A stretch of 64,000 nt of DNA from Sphingobium xanthum (GTDB lineage: Bacteria; Pseudomonadota; Alphaproteobacteria; Sphingomonadales; Sphingomonadaceae): positions 1-64,000 of the forward strand of contig NZ_JAHKKS010000001.1 of NCBI RefSeq assembly GCF_019737615.1, in the 5' to 3' direction. Position 1 is the first letter of the stretch; the number at the start of each line of letters is the position of its first letter. The translations under genes and the position numbers were made by a program. Shown piece after piece: positions 51,246 through 60,150 of the stretch. The notes beneath the pieces were generated by a model, which was not told where the DNA came from, searched no databases, and saw nothing but the letters and a program-made list of their open reading frames with translations.

Positions 51246-52490
51246 ATGGCAACCTTCTACGAGGATGCTCCGAGCGCCGTAAGCGCCGCATCCGACAAGA
51301 ACAGCTTCTGGCGCGCCGGCCATACGCCGACGCTCATTGCGGCTTTCCTGTATTTCGATCTCGCGTTCATGGTCTGGGTTCTGCTTGGCCCGCTCGCACC
51401 GGACATCGCCAAGACGCTCGACCTCAATGCCGCGCAAAAGGGATTGATGGTCGCGACGCCGACCCTGATGGGCGCGCTGCTGCGCGTCGGCAACGGCCTG
51501 CTGGTCGATCGCATCGGACCCAAGCTGTCCGGCGCGATCAGCCAGGTTATCGTGATCGTCGGCCTGTTTGCGGCATGGATGATGGGCGTCAACAGCTTCG
51601 GCGGCACGCTGGCGCTCGGCGTCATTCTCGGCTTCGCGGGTGCGAGTTTCGCGATCGCGCTGCCGCTCGCCAGCCGCTGGTATCCGGCCGAGCATCAGGG
51701 CAAGGCCATGGGCCTCGCCGGTATGGGCAATTCGGGCACGGTTCTCGCCTCGCTGTTCGCGCCGACCCTGGCCAAGCTGTTCGGCTGGAACGCCGTTCTG
51801 GGTCTCGCCTGCATTCCGCTCGTCATCGTGCTGGTGGTCTACATGATCATGGCGAAGGACGCGCCGAACCAGCCTGCCCCCAAGAAGTTCACCGAATATT
51901 TCCATCCGCTGAAAACGGCGGATGCCTGGTGGCTGATGGGCTTCTACGCGGTGACGTTCGGCGGCTTTTCGGGTCTTGCATCCTCGCTCACCATCTATTT
52001 CAACGACCAGTTCGGCCTCTCGACCATCATGGCGGGCTATTGCACGGCGGCCTGCGTGTTCGCCGGTTCGCTGGTCCGCCCGATGGGTGGCGCGCTGGCC
52101 GACCGGATCGGCGGCGTGAAGACGCTGATGATGGTGTTCGTGGTTGCGGCGGTTTCCCTCGGCGGCGTCAGCGTCGCGCCGACGCTGGGCAGTGCGCTGG
52201 CGCTGTTCGTCGTCGCCATGCTGGCGCTCGGCACCGGCAATGGTGCGGTCTTCCAGCTCGTTCCGCAGCGTTTTCAGGCAGAGATCGGCATCATGACAGG
52301 CCTCGTCGGCATGGCCGGCGGTGTCGGCGGCTTCTATCTTGCCTCGTCGCTTGGCTTCGCCAAGCAACTGACCGGCAGCTTTGCATCGGGCTTCCTGATT
52401 TTTGCTGCGCTTGCGTTGCTTGCCCTTGCCGGGCTCGCGATGGTCAAGGCCGGCTGGCGTTCGCGCTGGAGTACCGGCGCGCGCATCTGA
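51246..52490 (+). CDS. narK: nitrate/nitrite MFS transporter (NNP family), 414 aa
   Basis: Start ATG 51246 (MATFYEDAPSAVSAASDKN) with GGGGGAC upstream. Twelve predicted membrane helices. Both nitrate signature regions of the NNP family are visible: GLAGMGNSGTVLASLFAPTLAKLFGW and, in the second half, LGTGNGAVFQLVPQRF. Such proteins import nitrate and/or export nitrite across the inner membrane. It is the first gene of the nas operon and sits behind the NasT-type leader. Assignment to NarK versus NasA-type transporters is by position; in assimilatory clusters it is a nitrate importer. Confidence 0.9.
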   Translation: MATFYEDAPSAVSAASDKNSFWRAGHTPTLIAAFLYFDLAFMVWVLLGPLAPDIAKTLDLNAAQKGLMVATPTLMGALLRVGNGLLVDRIGPKLSGAISQVIVIVGLFAAWMMGVNSFGGTLALGVILGFAGASFAIALPLASRWYPAEHQGKAMGLAGMGNSGTVLASLFAPTLAKLFGWNAVLGLACIPLVIVLVVYMIMAKDAPNQPAPKKFTEYFHPLKTADAWWLMGFYAVTFGGFSGLASSLTIYFNDQFGLSTIMAGYCTAACVFAGSLVRPMGGALADRIGGVKTLMMVFVVAAVSLGGVSVAPTLGSALALFVVAMLALGTGNGAVFQLVPQRFQAEIGIMTGLVGMAGGVGGFYLASSLGFAKQLTGSFASGFLIFAALALLALAGLAMVKAGWRSRWSTGARI

Positions 52491-52573
52491 GGACCAGGCT
52501 CAGTCATGAGAATATTGGCCGAAGAGTACCGAAAAGGTGCCTTCGGTCAGTGTTTCTGGAGGGGTGCCAGGGA

Positions 52574-52604
52574 AATCCTCTCTCTGAAAGGAGGGAGGAT
52601 TTTC
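52574..52604 (+). terminator. intrinsic terminator after the nitrate transporter gene
   Basis: Stem arms AATCCTCTCTCT (52574-52585) and GGAGGGAGGATT (52590-52601), closed by GAAA and followed by TTTTCG. Two G-T pairs are needed, otherwise the 12-bp stem is complementary. It separates the transporter from the nirB leader, so nirB may start its own transcript here or be reached by read-through. Confidence 0.7.
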
Positions 52605-52654
52605 GTTATAAATCACTTGAGCGACTCGACCGTTTCGAGTATGTTGCAATGCGA

Positions 52655-52785
52655 AGGGCTGGGCAGTCCTCCACTGATATAGTTGCGATCGATCCGATGT
52701 TGGGTCGTTCGGGCGTTACGTGATGGCAAGGCCGCCATCCAGGCTTCGGTTCCTGCGAACCGAGGTCCGGATGGCGGCCTTTTTC
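52655..52785 (+). promoter_or_regulatory. NasT-type antitermination leader upstream of nirB
   Basis: Same plan as the first leader. Hexaloop hairpins occur at 52655-52670 (stem AGGGC/GTCCT with one G-T, loop TGGGCA) and 52690-52707 (stem CGATCC/GGGTCG with one G-T, loop GATGTT). Both loops have G at position 4. An intrinsic terminator follows: arms AAGGCCGCCATCC (52728-52740) and GGATGGCGGCCTT (52769-52781), a small nested hairpin between them, and a T5 tail. The terminator ends 16 bp before the nirB ribosome site, so nirB expression should depend on antitermination. Confidence 0.77.
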
Positions 52786-52801
52786 GTTTTGGAGCACGGG
52801 C

Positions 52802-55330
52802 ATGGATTTTCAGAATCAACGGGCGGACGACAAGGATCCCGCCGCCGCTGAAGAGGGCGCCCGCAACGGTGCCGATCAGCGCGAGCATCTGGTCGTCATC
52901 GGCAACGGCATGGCCGGTTGCCGCGCGGTCGAGGAACTGCTGGCGCGCGATCCGGGCCGCTATCGCGTCACCATCTTCGGCGCCGAACCGCATGTGAATT
53001 ATAATCGCATCATGCTCTCGCCGGTCCTGGCCGGGGAGAAGACGTTCGACGATATCGTGATCAATGGCCATGACTGGTATGCCGACAATGGCATCTCGCT
53101 CGTCACGAGCGACGCCGTCACCGCCATCGATCGCGCCGCGAAGACCGTTACCAGCCGCTCGGGTCGCACCCTCGGCTATGACCGCCTGCTGATCGCGACC
53201 GGGTCCGATCCGTTCATCATCCCCGTGCCGGGCAAGGATCTGCCCGGCGTCATCAGCTTCCGCGACATGAAGGATGTCGACACGATGCTGGCGGCGGCGG
53301 ATGCGGGCGGCGACGCCGTCGTGATCGGCGGCGGCCTGCTTGGGCTGGAGGCCGCCCACGGGCTCAGCCTGCGCGGCATGAAAGTGACCGTCCTGCACAT
53401 CATGCCGACGCTCATGGAGCGCCAGCTCGACGAGGCAGCCGGCTGGCTGCTCAAGACCGCGCTGGAAGGGCGCGGCCAGACCGTGCTGACCGGTGCCGAC
53501 ACCGCCGAGATCTATGGCGACGGCAAGGTCGAGGGCGTGCGGCTGAAGGACGGGCGCGACATTCCGGCGAGCCTCGTCGTCATGGCGGTCGGCATTCGTC
53601 CGTCGGTGGCGCTGGCGCGCGAGGCGGGGCTGGATATCGGTCGCGGCATCAAGGTCGACGATCATATGGTGACGAGCGACCCGTCGATCCTCGCGGTCGG
53701 TGAGTGCGTCGAGCATGACGGCAATGTCTATGGCCTCGTCGCCCCGCTCTGGGACATGTGCCGCAGCCTGGCGGACGGTCTGGTCGGCAAGGCCAATCCC
53801 TATCGCGGGTCCGTCACCTCGACCAAGCTCAAGGTGGCCGGGCTCGACGTGTTCTCCGCGGGCGATTTCTCCGGCACCGGGGGGGGCTGCGAGGACATCG
53901 TCCTGCGCGATGCCAGCCGTGGCGTCTACAAGCGCCTGATCCTGCAGGACGAAAAGATCGTCGGCGCGGTGCTCTATGGCGACACGGCTGACGGCAACTG
54001 GTATTTCGATCTCCTCAAGAAGGGCGAGAATGTCGGCGAGATGCGCGATTTTCTCATCTTCGGCCAGGCCTTCGCCTCTGGGGGTGGGCAGGCGGACCCT
54101 AAGGCGGCCGTTGCGGCGCTCTCGGACGATGCCGAGATTTGCGGCTGCAACGGCGTCAGCAAGGGCCAGGTCGTTTCCTGCATTGCCAAGGGCGCACACA
54201 GCCTCGATGCCGTGCGCTCGACCTGCAAGGCCTCGGCGAGCTGCGGCTCCTGCACCGGCCTCGTCGAGACTCTTCTGGCGCTGACGCTCGGCGACGACGT
54301 CCAGAGCGGGCCGAAGACGATGTGCAAATGCACGAGCTACACGCATGACGACGTGCGCCGCGAGATCGTCGCGCAGGGCATGAAGTCGATGCCGGAGGTC
54401 ATGCAGAAGATGCACTGGTCGACGCCGGACGGCTGCTCCTCCTGCCGCCCCGCGCTCAATTATTATCTGCTCTGCGCTTTGCCGGGCGAGTATGTCGACG
54501 ACCAGCAGAGCCGCTTCGTCAACGAGCGCATGCACGCGAACATCCAGAAGGACGGCACCTATTCCGTCGTTCCGCGCATGTGGGGCGGGCTCACCAATCC
54601 GCGCGAGCTGCGCGCGATCGCCGATGTGGTCGAGAAGTATAACGCGCCGATGGTCAAGGTGACCGGTGGCCAGCGGCTCGACATTTTCGGCATCAGGAAG
54701 GAGGATTTGCCTGCCGTCTGGGCCGATCTCAACGCCGCCGGCATGGTCTCGGGCCATGCTTATGGCAAGTCGCTGCGTACGGTGAAGACCTGCGTCGGCT
54801 CCGAATGGTGCCGCTTCGGTACGCAGGATTCGACGGGCCTCGGCGTCAAGCTGGAGCGGATGACCTGGGGCTCGTGGATGCCCCACAAGTTCAAGATCGC
54901 CGTCTCGGGCTGTCCGCGCAATTGCGCCGAAGCCACGATCAAGGACTTCGGCGTCGTCTGCGTGGACTCTGGCTATGAGCTCCATGTCGCCGGCAATGGC
55001 GGCATCCACGTCCGCGCCACGGACCTGCTCTGCCGGGTGAGCACCGAGCAGGAGGCGATGGATTACTGCGCGGCCTATATCCAGCTCTACCGCGAGGAAG
55101 CCCGCTATCTGGAACGCACCGCGCCCTGGGTCGAACGGGTCGGCGTCGATTATGTGCGGCAGCGCATCGTCGAGGACGGCGTCGGCCGCGAGGCGCTGCG
55201 CTCGCGCTTTCTCTTCTCGCAGAGCTTCAGCCAGGACGATCCCTGGGCCGAGCGTGCTGCCGGCGCGGACCGCGAACAGCATGCGCATATGGCGCAGGTG
55301 CGACCCATCAATCTGGAGGCAGTAGCATGA
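52802..55330 (+). CDS. nirB: assimilatory nitrite reductase (NADH) large subunit, 842 aa
   Basis: Domains in order: FAD/NADH-binding (VVIGNGMAGCRAVEEL; DAVVIGGGLLGLEAAHGLSLRGMKVTVLH), two BFD-type [2Fe-2S] modules (CGCNGVSKGQ...CKASASCGSC and CKCTSYT...GCSSCRPAL), and the siroheme/4Fe-4S domain with Cys in TCVGSEWCRFGTQDSTGLG and SGCPRNCAEATIKDFGVV. Length 842 aa matches the family. It reduces nitrite to ammonium in the cytoplasm with NADH. The start ATG 52802 has GGAGCACGGGC. Its stop overlaps the start of nirD (ATGA). Siroheme is supplied by the CobA-type methyltransferase encoded at the end of the operon. Confidence 0.95.
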   Translation: MDFQNQRADDKDPAAAEEGARNGADQREHLVVIGNGMAGCRAVEELLARDPGRYRVTIFGAEPHVNYNRIMLSPVLAGEKTFDDIVINGHDWYADNGISLVTSDAVTAIDRAAKTVTSRSGRTLGYDRLLIATGSDPFIIPVPGKDLPGVISFRDMKDVDTMLAAADAGGDAVVIGGGLLGLEAAHGLSLRGMKVTVLHIMPTLMERQLDEAAGWLLKTALEGRGQTVLTGADTAEIYGDGKVEGVRLKDGRDIPASLVVMAVGIRPSVALAREAGLDIGRGIKVDDHMVTSDPSILAVGECVEHDGNVYGLVAPLWDMCRSLADGLVGKANPYRGSVTSTKLKVAGLDVFSAGDFSGTGGGCEDIVLRDASRGVYKRLILQDEKIVGAVLYGDTADGNWYFDLLKKGENVGEMRDFLIFGQAFASGGGQADPKAAVAALSDDAEICGCNGVSKGQVVSCIAKGAHSLDAVRSTCKASASCGSCTGLVETLLALTLGDDVQSGPKTMCKCTSYTHDDVRREIVAQGMKSMPEVMQKMHWSTPDGCSSCRPALNYYLLCALPGEYVDDQQSRFVNERMHANIQKDGTYSVVPRMWGGLTNPRELRAIADVVEKYNAPMVKVTGGQRLDIFGIRKEDLPAVWADLNAAGMVSGHAYGKSLRTVKTCVGSEWCRFGTQDSTGLGVKLERMTWGSWMPHKFKIAVSGCPRNCAEATIKDFGVVCVDSGYELHVAGNGGIHVRATDLLCRVSTEQEAMDYCAAYIQLYREEARYLERTAPWVERVGVDYVRQRIVEDGVGREALRSRFLFSQSFSQDDPWAERAAGADREQHAHMAQVRPINLEAVA

Positions 55331-55665
55331 TCGGCGAGTGGCTCGATATCGGTTGGCTGGGCGAAATTCCGGTGCGCGGCAGCCGCACGATCCCGGTCGA
55401 GGGCGGCGAGGAAATCGCGGTGTTCCGCACCGGCGACGACAAGGTGTTCGCGCTGGTCAATCGCTGCCCGCACAAGGGCGGCCCGCTGAGCCAGGGCATC
55501 GTCCACGGTCACAGCGTCGCCTGCCCTTTGCACAACTGGAACATCGCGCTGGCGACCGGCGAGGCGCAGGGCGAGGACAAGGGCTGCACGCCGACCATCC
55601 CCGTCAAGATCGACGGCGGTCGCGTCCTCATCTGTCGCGCCAGCACCGTGCAGGCGGCTGCGTGA
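55327..55665 (+). CDS. nirD: nitrite reductase small subunit, 112 aa
   Basis: Rieske-like small subunit: MIGEWLDIGWLGEIPVRGSRTIPVEGGEEIAVFRTGDDKVFALVNRCPHKGGPLSQGIVHGHSVACPLHNWN. The CPHKGG and CPLHNW boxes carry the Cys/His ligands, so this copy can hold a [2Fe-2S] cluster, unlike the cluster-free NirD of enterobacteria. It works with NirB and is translationally coupled to it. A 122-bp gap with stable hairpins separates it from nasA. Confidence 0.93.
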   Translation: MIGEWLDIGWLGEIPVRGSRTIPVEGGEEIAVFRTGDDKVFALVNRCPHKGGPLSQGIVHGHSVACPLHNWNIALATGEAQGEDKGCTPTIPVKIDGGRVLICRASTVQAAA

Positions 55666-55675
55666 TGCATGATTT

Positions 55676-55761
55676 CCTCCCCCCTGCGGGAGGTCGATCG
55701 GGGGCTCGTCCCTCCGATCGAGGGGGTGGGTTCTGTCCGTGCCCAGCCTTTGCCCACCCCC
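55676..55761. repeat. three consecutive hairpins between nirD and nasA (REP-like)
   Basis: Hairpin 1: CCTCCC-ccctgc-GGGAGG (55676-55693). Hairpin 2: TCGATCGGGGG...CCCTCCGATCGA (55694-55721). Hairpin 3: GGGGGTGGG (55722-55730) pairs perfectly with CCCACCCCC (55753-55761). The motif mix (CCTCCCCC...GGGAGG, GGGGG...CCCCC) resembles extragenic palindromes common in sphingomonads. No T tract follows, so it is not a classical terminator; it may modulate stability or expression of nasA relative to nirBD. Confidence 0.75.
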
Positions 55762-55786
55762 ATCACCTGTTCGGGCGGACAAGTTC

Positions 55787-58387
55787 ATGAGCGAGGCGAT
55801 CCGCACCACCTGTGCCTATTGCGGCGTCGGCTGCGGCATCCGCGCGACGCCGCTCGGCGAGCGCGCCATGAAGGTGGAGGGCGATCCCGATCACCCGGCC
55901 AATGCTGGCCGCTTGTGCTCCAAGGGCACGCATCTTGGCGAAACGGTCGGGCTGGAAGGCCGCCTGCTCCACCCCATGATCGGCAACCGCAAGGCGAGCT
56001 GGGACCGCGCGCTCGATCTGGTCGCGAAGACCTTCCGTGACACGATCGCGAGGCACGGCCCGGACAGTGTCGCCTTCTATGTCTCCGGCCAGCTGCTTAC
56101 CGAGGATTATTATGTCGCCAACAAGCTGATGAAGGGATTCATCGGCTCGGCGAACATCGACACCAATTCGCGGCTCTGCATGTCGAGCGCCGTCGCCGGC
56201 CATCAGCGCGCGTTCGGCGAGGACGTCGTGCCGGCGAGCTATAACGATCTCGACGCTGCCGATCTCATCGTGCTGGTCGGTTCGAACACGGCCTGGTGCC
56301 ACCCGATCGTCTACCAGCGCATCATGGCCGCCCGCGCCGCGCGTGGCACCAAGCTCGTCATCATCGATCCGCGCCGCACCGAGACTTGCGAAGAGGCCGA
56401 TCTCCATCTGCCGCTGCGTCCCGGCACGGACGTGGCGTTGATGAATGGCCTCCTCGCGCATGTGCGGCGCGAGGGGCTTGTCGATCAAGAGTATCTCGCC
56501 CGGCATGTCGCCGTGCCCGAGGGCTTCTGGGATGCACTCGATGTCGATCACGACCTGTGGAGCATCGCGCGCACCTGCGATCTCGCGCCCGCCGATCTCC
56601 AGCGCTTCTACGATCTGTTTGCCGCGACGCCGCGCACGGTCACGATGTTCAGTCAGGGCATCAACCAGTCGATCCGCGGGACCGATCAGGTGAATGCGAT
56701 CGTCAACGTCCATCTTGCGACAGGCCGTATCGGCAAGCCGGGCGCGGCGCCTTTCTCGATCACCGGCCAGCCCAATGCGATGGGTGGGCGCGAGGTTGGC
56801 GGGCTGGCCTCGACGCTCGCCGTGCATCGCGGCTTTGGTGAGGAGGATGTCGCCGATGTCGGGCGCTTCTGGGCGGCTGAGCGCATGGCCACCAAGCCGG
56901 GCCTCAAGGCGGTCGATCTGTTCCGCGAAATCGAGGAAGGCCGCGTCAAGGCGCTCTGGGTCATGGCGACCAATCCCGCCGTCTCGCTGCCCGACGCTGC
57001 CCGCGTGCGCGCTGCCCTCGCCAAATGTCCCTTCGTCGTGGTGTCGGATTGCATCGCCGAGACGGACACCAGCCGTCACGCACACGTTCGCCTGCCGGCG
57101 GCAGGCTGGGGCGAGAAGGACGGCACGGTCACCAATAGCGAGCGCTGGATCAGCCGCCAGCGGCAGGTTCTGCCGCTCGCCGGCGAAGCGAAGCCGGACT
57201 GGTGGATCATCAAGGAAGTCGGCCGTCGCATGGGCTGGCGCACCGCCTTCGGCTATGATCGCCCGGCGGATGTCTGGCGCGAATATGCGCGCCTCACCGC
57301 CTATCGCAATGACGGCCTGCGCATCCTGAACCTGCGCGACAAGGCCGTGATCGGCAATGCCGATTATGAGGCGATGGAGCCTTTCCAGTGGGGTGGCACG
57401 CCCTTCGCGGACGGGCGTTATTCGACGCCGGACGGCAAGGCGCGGATGATCCCCGTCGTGCAGCGCCAGGCCGAGGCGAGCCTCAAGGACTGGCCGATGG
57501 TGCTCAACACCGGCCGCTATCGCGACCAGTGGCACACGATGACGCGCACCGGCCTCAGCCCGAAGCTGGCCCGGCATCGCGAGGAGCCGCTCGTCGAGAT
57601 CCACCCGGACGATGCCGCCGCGCTTGGCCTCGCCGATCGCGCGATTGCCCGCGTATCGACACCGCAGGGTGAAAGCCTGTTCCGTGTCGCGCATCATCCC
57701 GGACAGCGGCGTGGTGATCTGTTCACGCCCATTCACTGGACGGACCAGCAATCGACCGGAGGACGCACTGGCTTGCTGCCTCGCCCGCTGGTCGATCCGC
57801 ATAGCGGGCAGCCAGGTTTCAAGATGACCCCGGCGAAGATCGAGTCGGTGGCGGTCGACTGGACCGGCTTTCTCATCGTCCACGGCGAGGGTGCTGCCGC
57901 GCCGAAGTGCCTGTGGGCGACCCGTGTCGCCGTGCCGGGCGGTGCCTTGTTCGAGCTAGCCGGGTTGGGCGATGTGGCTGCGCTCGATGCCGCTCTGCCG
58001 AGGGGCGAACGCATGGAAGCGTGCGATCCCGCCCGTGGCACGCGGCGCGTCGCGGTGCTGCGCGACGGCAAGCTGGTAGCGGCGCTGTTCCTGACCCGAA
58101 CGGGCGAGCTGCCCTCGCGCGACTGGCTTATCGCGCAGCTGAGCCAGCCGCAGGGGCCCCAAGTCCTCGCCGGCCGCGCGCCCGGCGCGCAGGCGGATCG
58201 AGGCGCCATCGTCTGTGTCTGCTTCGACGTCGGCGTGCGCACCATCGTGGCTGCCATCCGCGACCAGCAACTCACCGATGTCGCGGCGATCGGCGCGGCT
58301 CTGGGCGCGGGCACCAATTGCGGCTCCTGTCGCCCCGCGCTGGCCCAGCTGCTCGCAGCACAGACAAAGGAGGCCGTGCATGGCTGA
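55787..58387 (+). CDS. nasA: assimilatory nitrate reductase catalytic subunit, 866 aa
   Basis: Molybdopterin enzyme. The N-terminal [4Fe-4S] Cys set is C9, C12, C16 (RTTCAYCGVGCG) plus GRLCSKG. Mo-bis-MGD regions are RLCMSSAVAGHQRAFGEDVVPASYNDLD (Cys ligand) and VGSNTAWCHPI; later GRYRDQWHTMTRTGLSP and STGGRTG. The C-terminus is a BFD-type [2Fe-2S] module: CVCFDVGVRTIV...CGSCRPAL. This domain plan is that of assimilatory NasA of alphaproteobacteria. ATG 55787 is preferred over an upstream in-frame start (55739) because it begins at MSEAIRTTC, matching other NasA. Its stop overlaps the cobA start. Confidence 0.93.
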   Translation: MSEAIRTTCAYCGVGCGIRATPLGERAMKVEGDPDHPANAGRLCSKGTHLGETVGLEGRLLHPMIGNRKASWDRALDLVAKTFRDTIARHGPDSVAFYVSGQLLTEDYYVANKLMKGFIGSANIDTNSRLCMSSAVAGHQRAFGEDVVPASYNDLDAADLIVLVGSNTAWCHPIVYQRIMAARAARGTKLVIIDPRRTETCEEADLHLPLRPGTDVALMNGLLAHVRREGLVDQEYLARHVAVPEGFWDALDVDHDLWSIARTCDLAPADLQRFYDLFAATPRTVTMFSQGINQSIRGTDQVNAIVNVHLATGRIGKPGAAPFSITGQPNAMGGREVGGLASTLAVHRGFGEEDVADVGRFWAAERMATKPGLKAVDLFREIEEGRVKALWVMATNPAVSLPDAARVRAALAKCPFVVVSDCIAETDTSRHAHVRLPAAGWGEKDGTVTNSERWISRQRQVLPLAGEAKPDWWIIKEVGRRMGWRTAFGYDRPADVWREYARLTAYRNDGLRILNLRDKAVIGNADYEAMEPFQWGGTPFADGRYSTPDGKARMIPVVQRQAEASLKDWPMVLNTGRYRDQWHTMTRTGLSPKLARHREEPLVEIHPDDAAALGLADRAIARVSTPQGESLFRVAHHPGQRRGDLFTPIHWTDQQSTGGRTGLLPRPLVDPHSGQPGFKMTPAKIESVAVDWTGFLIVHGEGAAAPKCLWATRVAVPGGALFELAGLGDVAALDAALPRGERMEACDPARGTRRVAVLRDGKLVAALFLTRTGELPSRDWLIAQLSQPQGPQVLAGRAPGAQADRGAIVCVCFDVGVRTIVAAIRDQQLTDVAAIGAALGAGTNCGSCRPALAQLLAAQTKEAVHG

Positions 58388-59165
58388 CGATTTTCTTCCC
58401 GGCACCGTGTGGCTGGTGGGCGCCGGCCCCGGCGATCCCGATCTGCTGACGCGCAAGGCCGCGCGCTTGCTCGCGGAAGCGGACATCGTCTTTTACGACG
58501 CGCTGGTCGGCCACGAGATCCTCGCGCTCGCCCCGCAGGCGAGGATGGTCAGCGTCGGCAAGCGCTCGGGCCGCCACAGCAAGGATCAGGGCACGATCGA
58601 CGAGTTGATCGTCGCGGCGGCGCTGGCCGGCCGCAAGGTGCTGCGCCTCAAGGGCGGCGACCCATCCGTCTTCGGTCGCGCGGCCGAGGAACTGGCGGCA
58701 TGCGCCGAGCATGGCGTGCCGGTCCGCATCTGCCCCGGCATCACGGCAGCGAGTGCGGCGGCCGCGAGCGGCCTTGCCTCGCTCACCCTGCGCGGCGCGG
58801 CGCGTCAGCTCACGTTCCTGACCGCTCATGCGCGCGGTGACGAGCCCCTTCAGCATGACTGGGAAACGCTGGCTCGCAACCAAGGCACGCTCGCTATCTA
58901 CATGGGCCGCGCCGCTGCGCCCGAGATCGCGCGGCGTCTCGTTGCCGGCGGATGCGATCCCGCGACGCCGGTGATGGTCGCGGTCAATGTCTCGCTGCCC
59001 GGCGAACGCCTGCTGCGCGGTCGGCTGGACGCGCTGTCCTTCCTCGTGCGGACGATCGGACAGGACGACCCCACGTTGCTGCTGATCGGCGAGGCCGTGG
59101 CGCCGCGGCCCGTTGCGCCCGCGCCGGAGCGGACGGATCAGGCGCTGCCGCTGGCGAGCCGCTAG
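58380..59165 (+). CDS. cobA: uroporphyrinogen-III C-methyltransferase (SUMT), 261 aa
   Basis: Tetrapyrrole methylase fold: VWLVGAGPGDPDLLTRKAARLLAEADIVFYDALVGHEIL, GKRSGRHSKDQGTIDELIVAAA, VLRLKGGDPSVFGRAAEEL, VRICPGITAASAAAA and TLAIYMGRAAAPEIAR. It makes precorrin-2, the siroheme precursor, by two SAM-dependent methylations. In this operon it supplies siroheme for NirB. Start ATG 58380 overlaps the nasA stop (ATGGCTGA). It ends in a stop that shares bases with the stop of the convergent SDR gene. Confidence 0.93.
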   Translation: MADDFLPGTVWLVGAGPGDPDLLTRKAARLLAEADIVFYDALVGHEILALAPQARMVSVGKRSGRHSKDQGTIDELIVAAALAGRKVLRLKGGDPSVFGRAAEELAACAEHGVPVRICPGITAASAAAASGLASLTLRGAARQLTFLTAHARGDEPLQHDWETLARNQGTLAIYMGRAAAPEIARRLVAGGCDPATPVMVAVNVSLPGERLLRGRLDALSFLVRTIGQDDPTLLLIGEAVAPRPVAPAPERTDQALPLASR

Positions 59166-60049
59166 GCCGTCTTCAAATCCTGCCGACCCGGCTCCCGCTC
59201 GGCCGCCGCCTCGATCGCACGGTGGCGCGAGAGGGTCGAGGACAGAAGGTCGGGATGGGTCACCACCCACAGCTCGCCGCGTCGCATGCCGGCGAGCGCC
59301 GCATCGGCGACATAGTCCGCCGTGCTCCAGTCGACCTCGAATGTCTCGTCGCGGAAAGCCTGCTCGTGGACGTCCGCCCCGGCATCGGCGGCGGTCGGCA
59401 CGCGATATTGCTCTTCCCGTTTCGCATAGCCCGTGCCGATATTGGTCCGCACCGGCCCGGGGCATAGCAGCGTGACGCCGACCTTTGCCCGCTCGGCCTG
59501 AAGCTCCAGCGCCAGCGTTTCGCCAAAGGCGGCCAGCGCATATTTGGTTGCGGCATAGGCGGCCTGCGCGCGGGTCGCATAGAAGCTGGAGAGCGAGGCG
59601 GTGAACAGGATATGCGCGCCGTCCGGATTGGCCTTGAGCACGGGCAGGAAGGCGTGAACGACATTCACCGCGCCGAACAGATTGACGTCGAACAGCCAGC
59701 GCCAGTCCTGGATGCTCAGCCGCTCGATTCCGGCCATTCGCGCGACGCCGGCATTGGAGCAGAGCAGATGGACCTGCCCGAATCGCGCGACGGCTTGATC
59801 GGCCAGAGCCTGCACGCTGGCAGGATCGCGGCTGTCGGTCACGACGGCAAGGCCGCCCAGTTCCGCGACCGCCCGATCGAGCGCGTCGGCATCGAGATCG
59901 GCAAGGACGAGCTGCACGCCCTCCGCCTTCAGCCGGCGCCCGAGCGCAAGGCCGATGCCTGACGCCGCCCCGATGATGACCGCCGTCTTTCCGGCGAGAT
60001 CGGCCATGTCCAGCGGAGTTTCGCCCGTCGCGATCGTTTCCAGAAGCAT
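59162..60049 (-). CDS. SDR-family oxidoreductase, 295 aa
   Basis: MLLETIATGETPLDMADLAGKTAVIIGAASGIGLALGRRL: cofactor motif IGAASGIG, SNAGVARM, catalytic Ser in FTASLSSFYATRAQAAYAATKYALAAFGETLALELQ with YAATK. ATG 60049 has a strong GGGGAGGACC site, so the longer form is chosen over ATG 60007. The C-terminal segment DETFEVDWSTADYVADAALAGMRRGELWVVTHPDLL is characteristic of the larger SDRs acting on aromatic diols or hydroxy compounds. Divergent from the TauD-type gene at 60151 with about 100 bp between. The stop overlaps the cobA stop by three bases. Confidence 0.86.
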   Translation of the reverse strand: MLLETIATGETPLDMADLAGKTAVIIGAASGIGLALGRRLKAEGVQLVLADLDADALDRAVAELGGLAVVTDSRDPASVQALADQAVARFGQVHLLCSNAGVARMAGIERLSIQDWRWLFDVNLFGAVNVVHAFLPVLKANPDGAHILFTASLSSFYATRAQAAYAATKYALAAFGETLALELQAERAKVGVTLLCPGPVRTNIGTGYAKREEQYRVPTAADAGADVHEQAFRDETFEVDWSTADYVADAALAGMRRGELWVVTHPDLLSSTLSRHRAIEAAAEREPGRQDLKTA

Positions 60050-60150
60050 CGGTCCTCCCCAATAAGTCGCTGCCTTTCATCGGCATGCACTATCGGTCCG
60101 GCCATAACCGTGAAATATTGCGGGCAAAATATGATTCACAGGAGAAGGAC

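Noticed and set aside
52613-55288. Very long open frame on the minus strand opposite nirB (nearly 900 codons), and similar ones opposite nasA, mmsA, the 820-aa receptor and the 61096 MFS gene
   Set aside because: High-GC genes often leave the antisense frame open. These frames are His/Arg/Asp-rich without recognisable domains, and the forward genes have clear families and ribosome sites.
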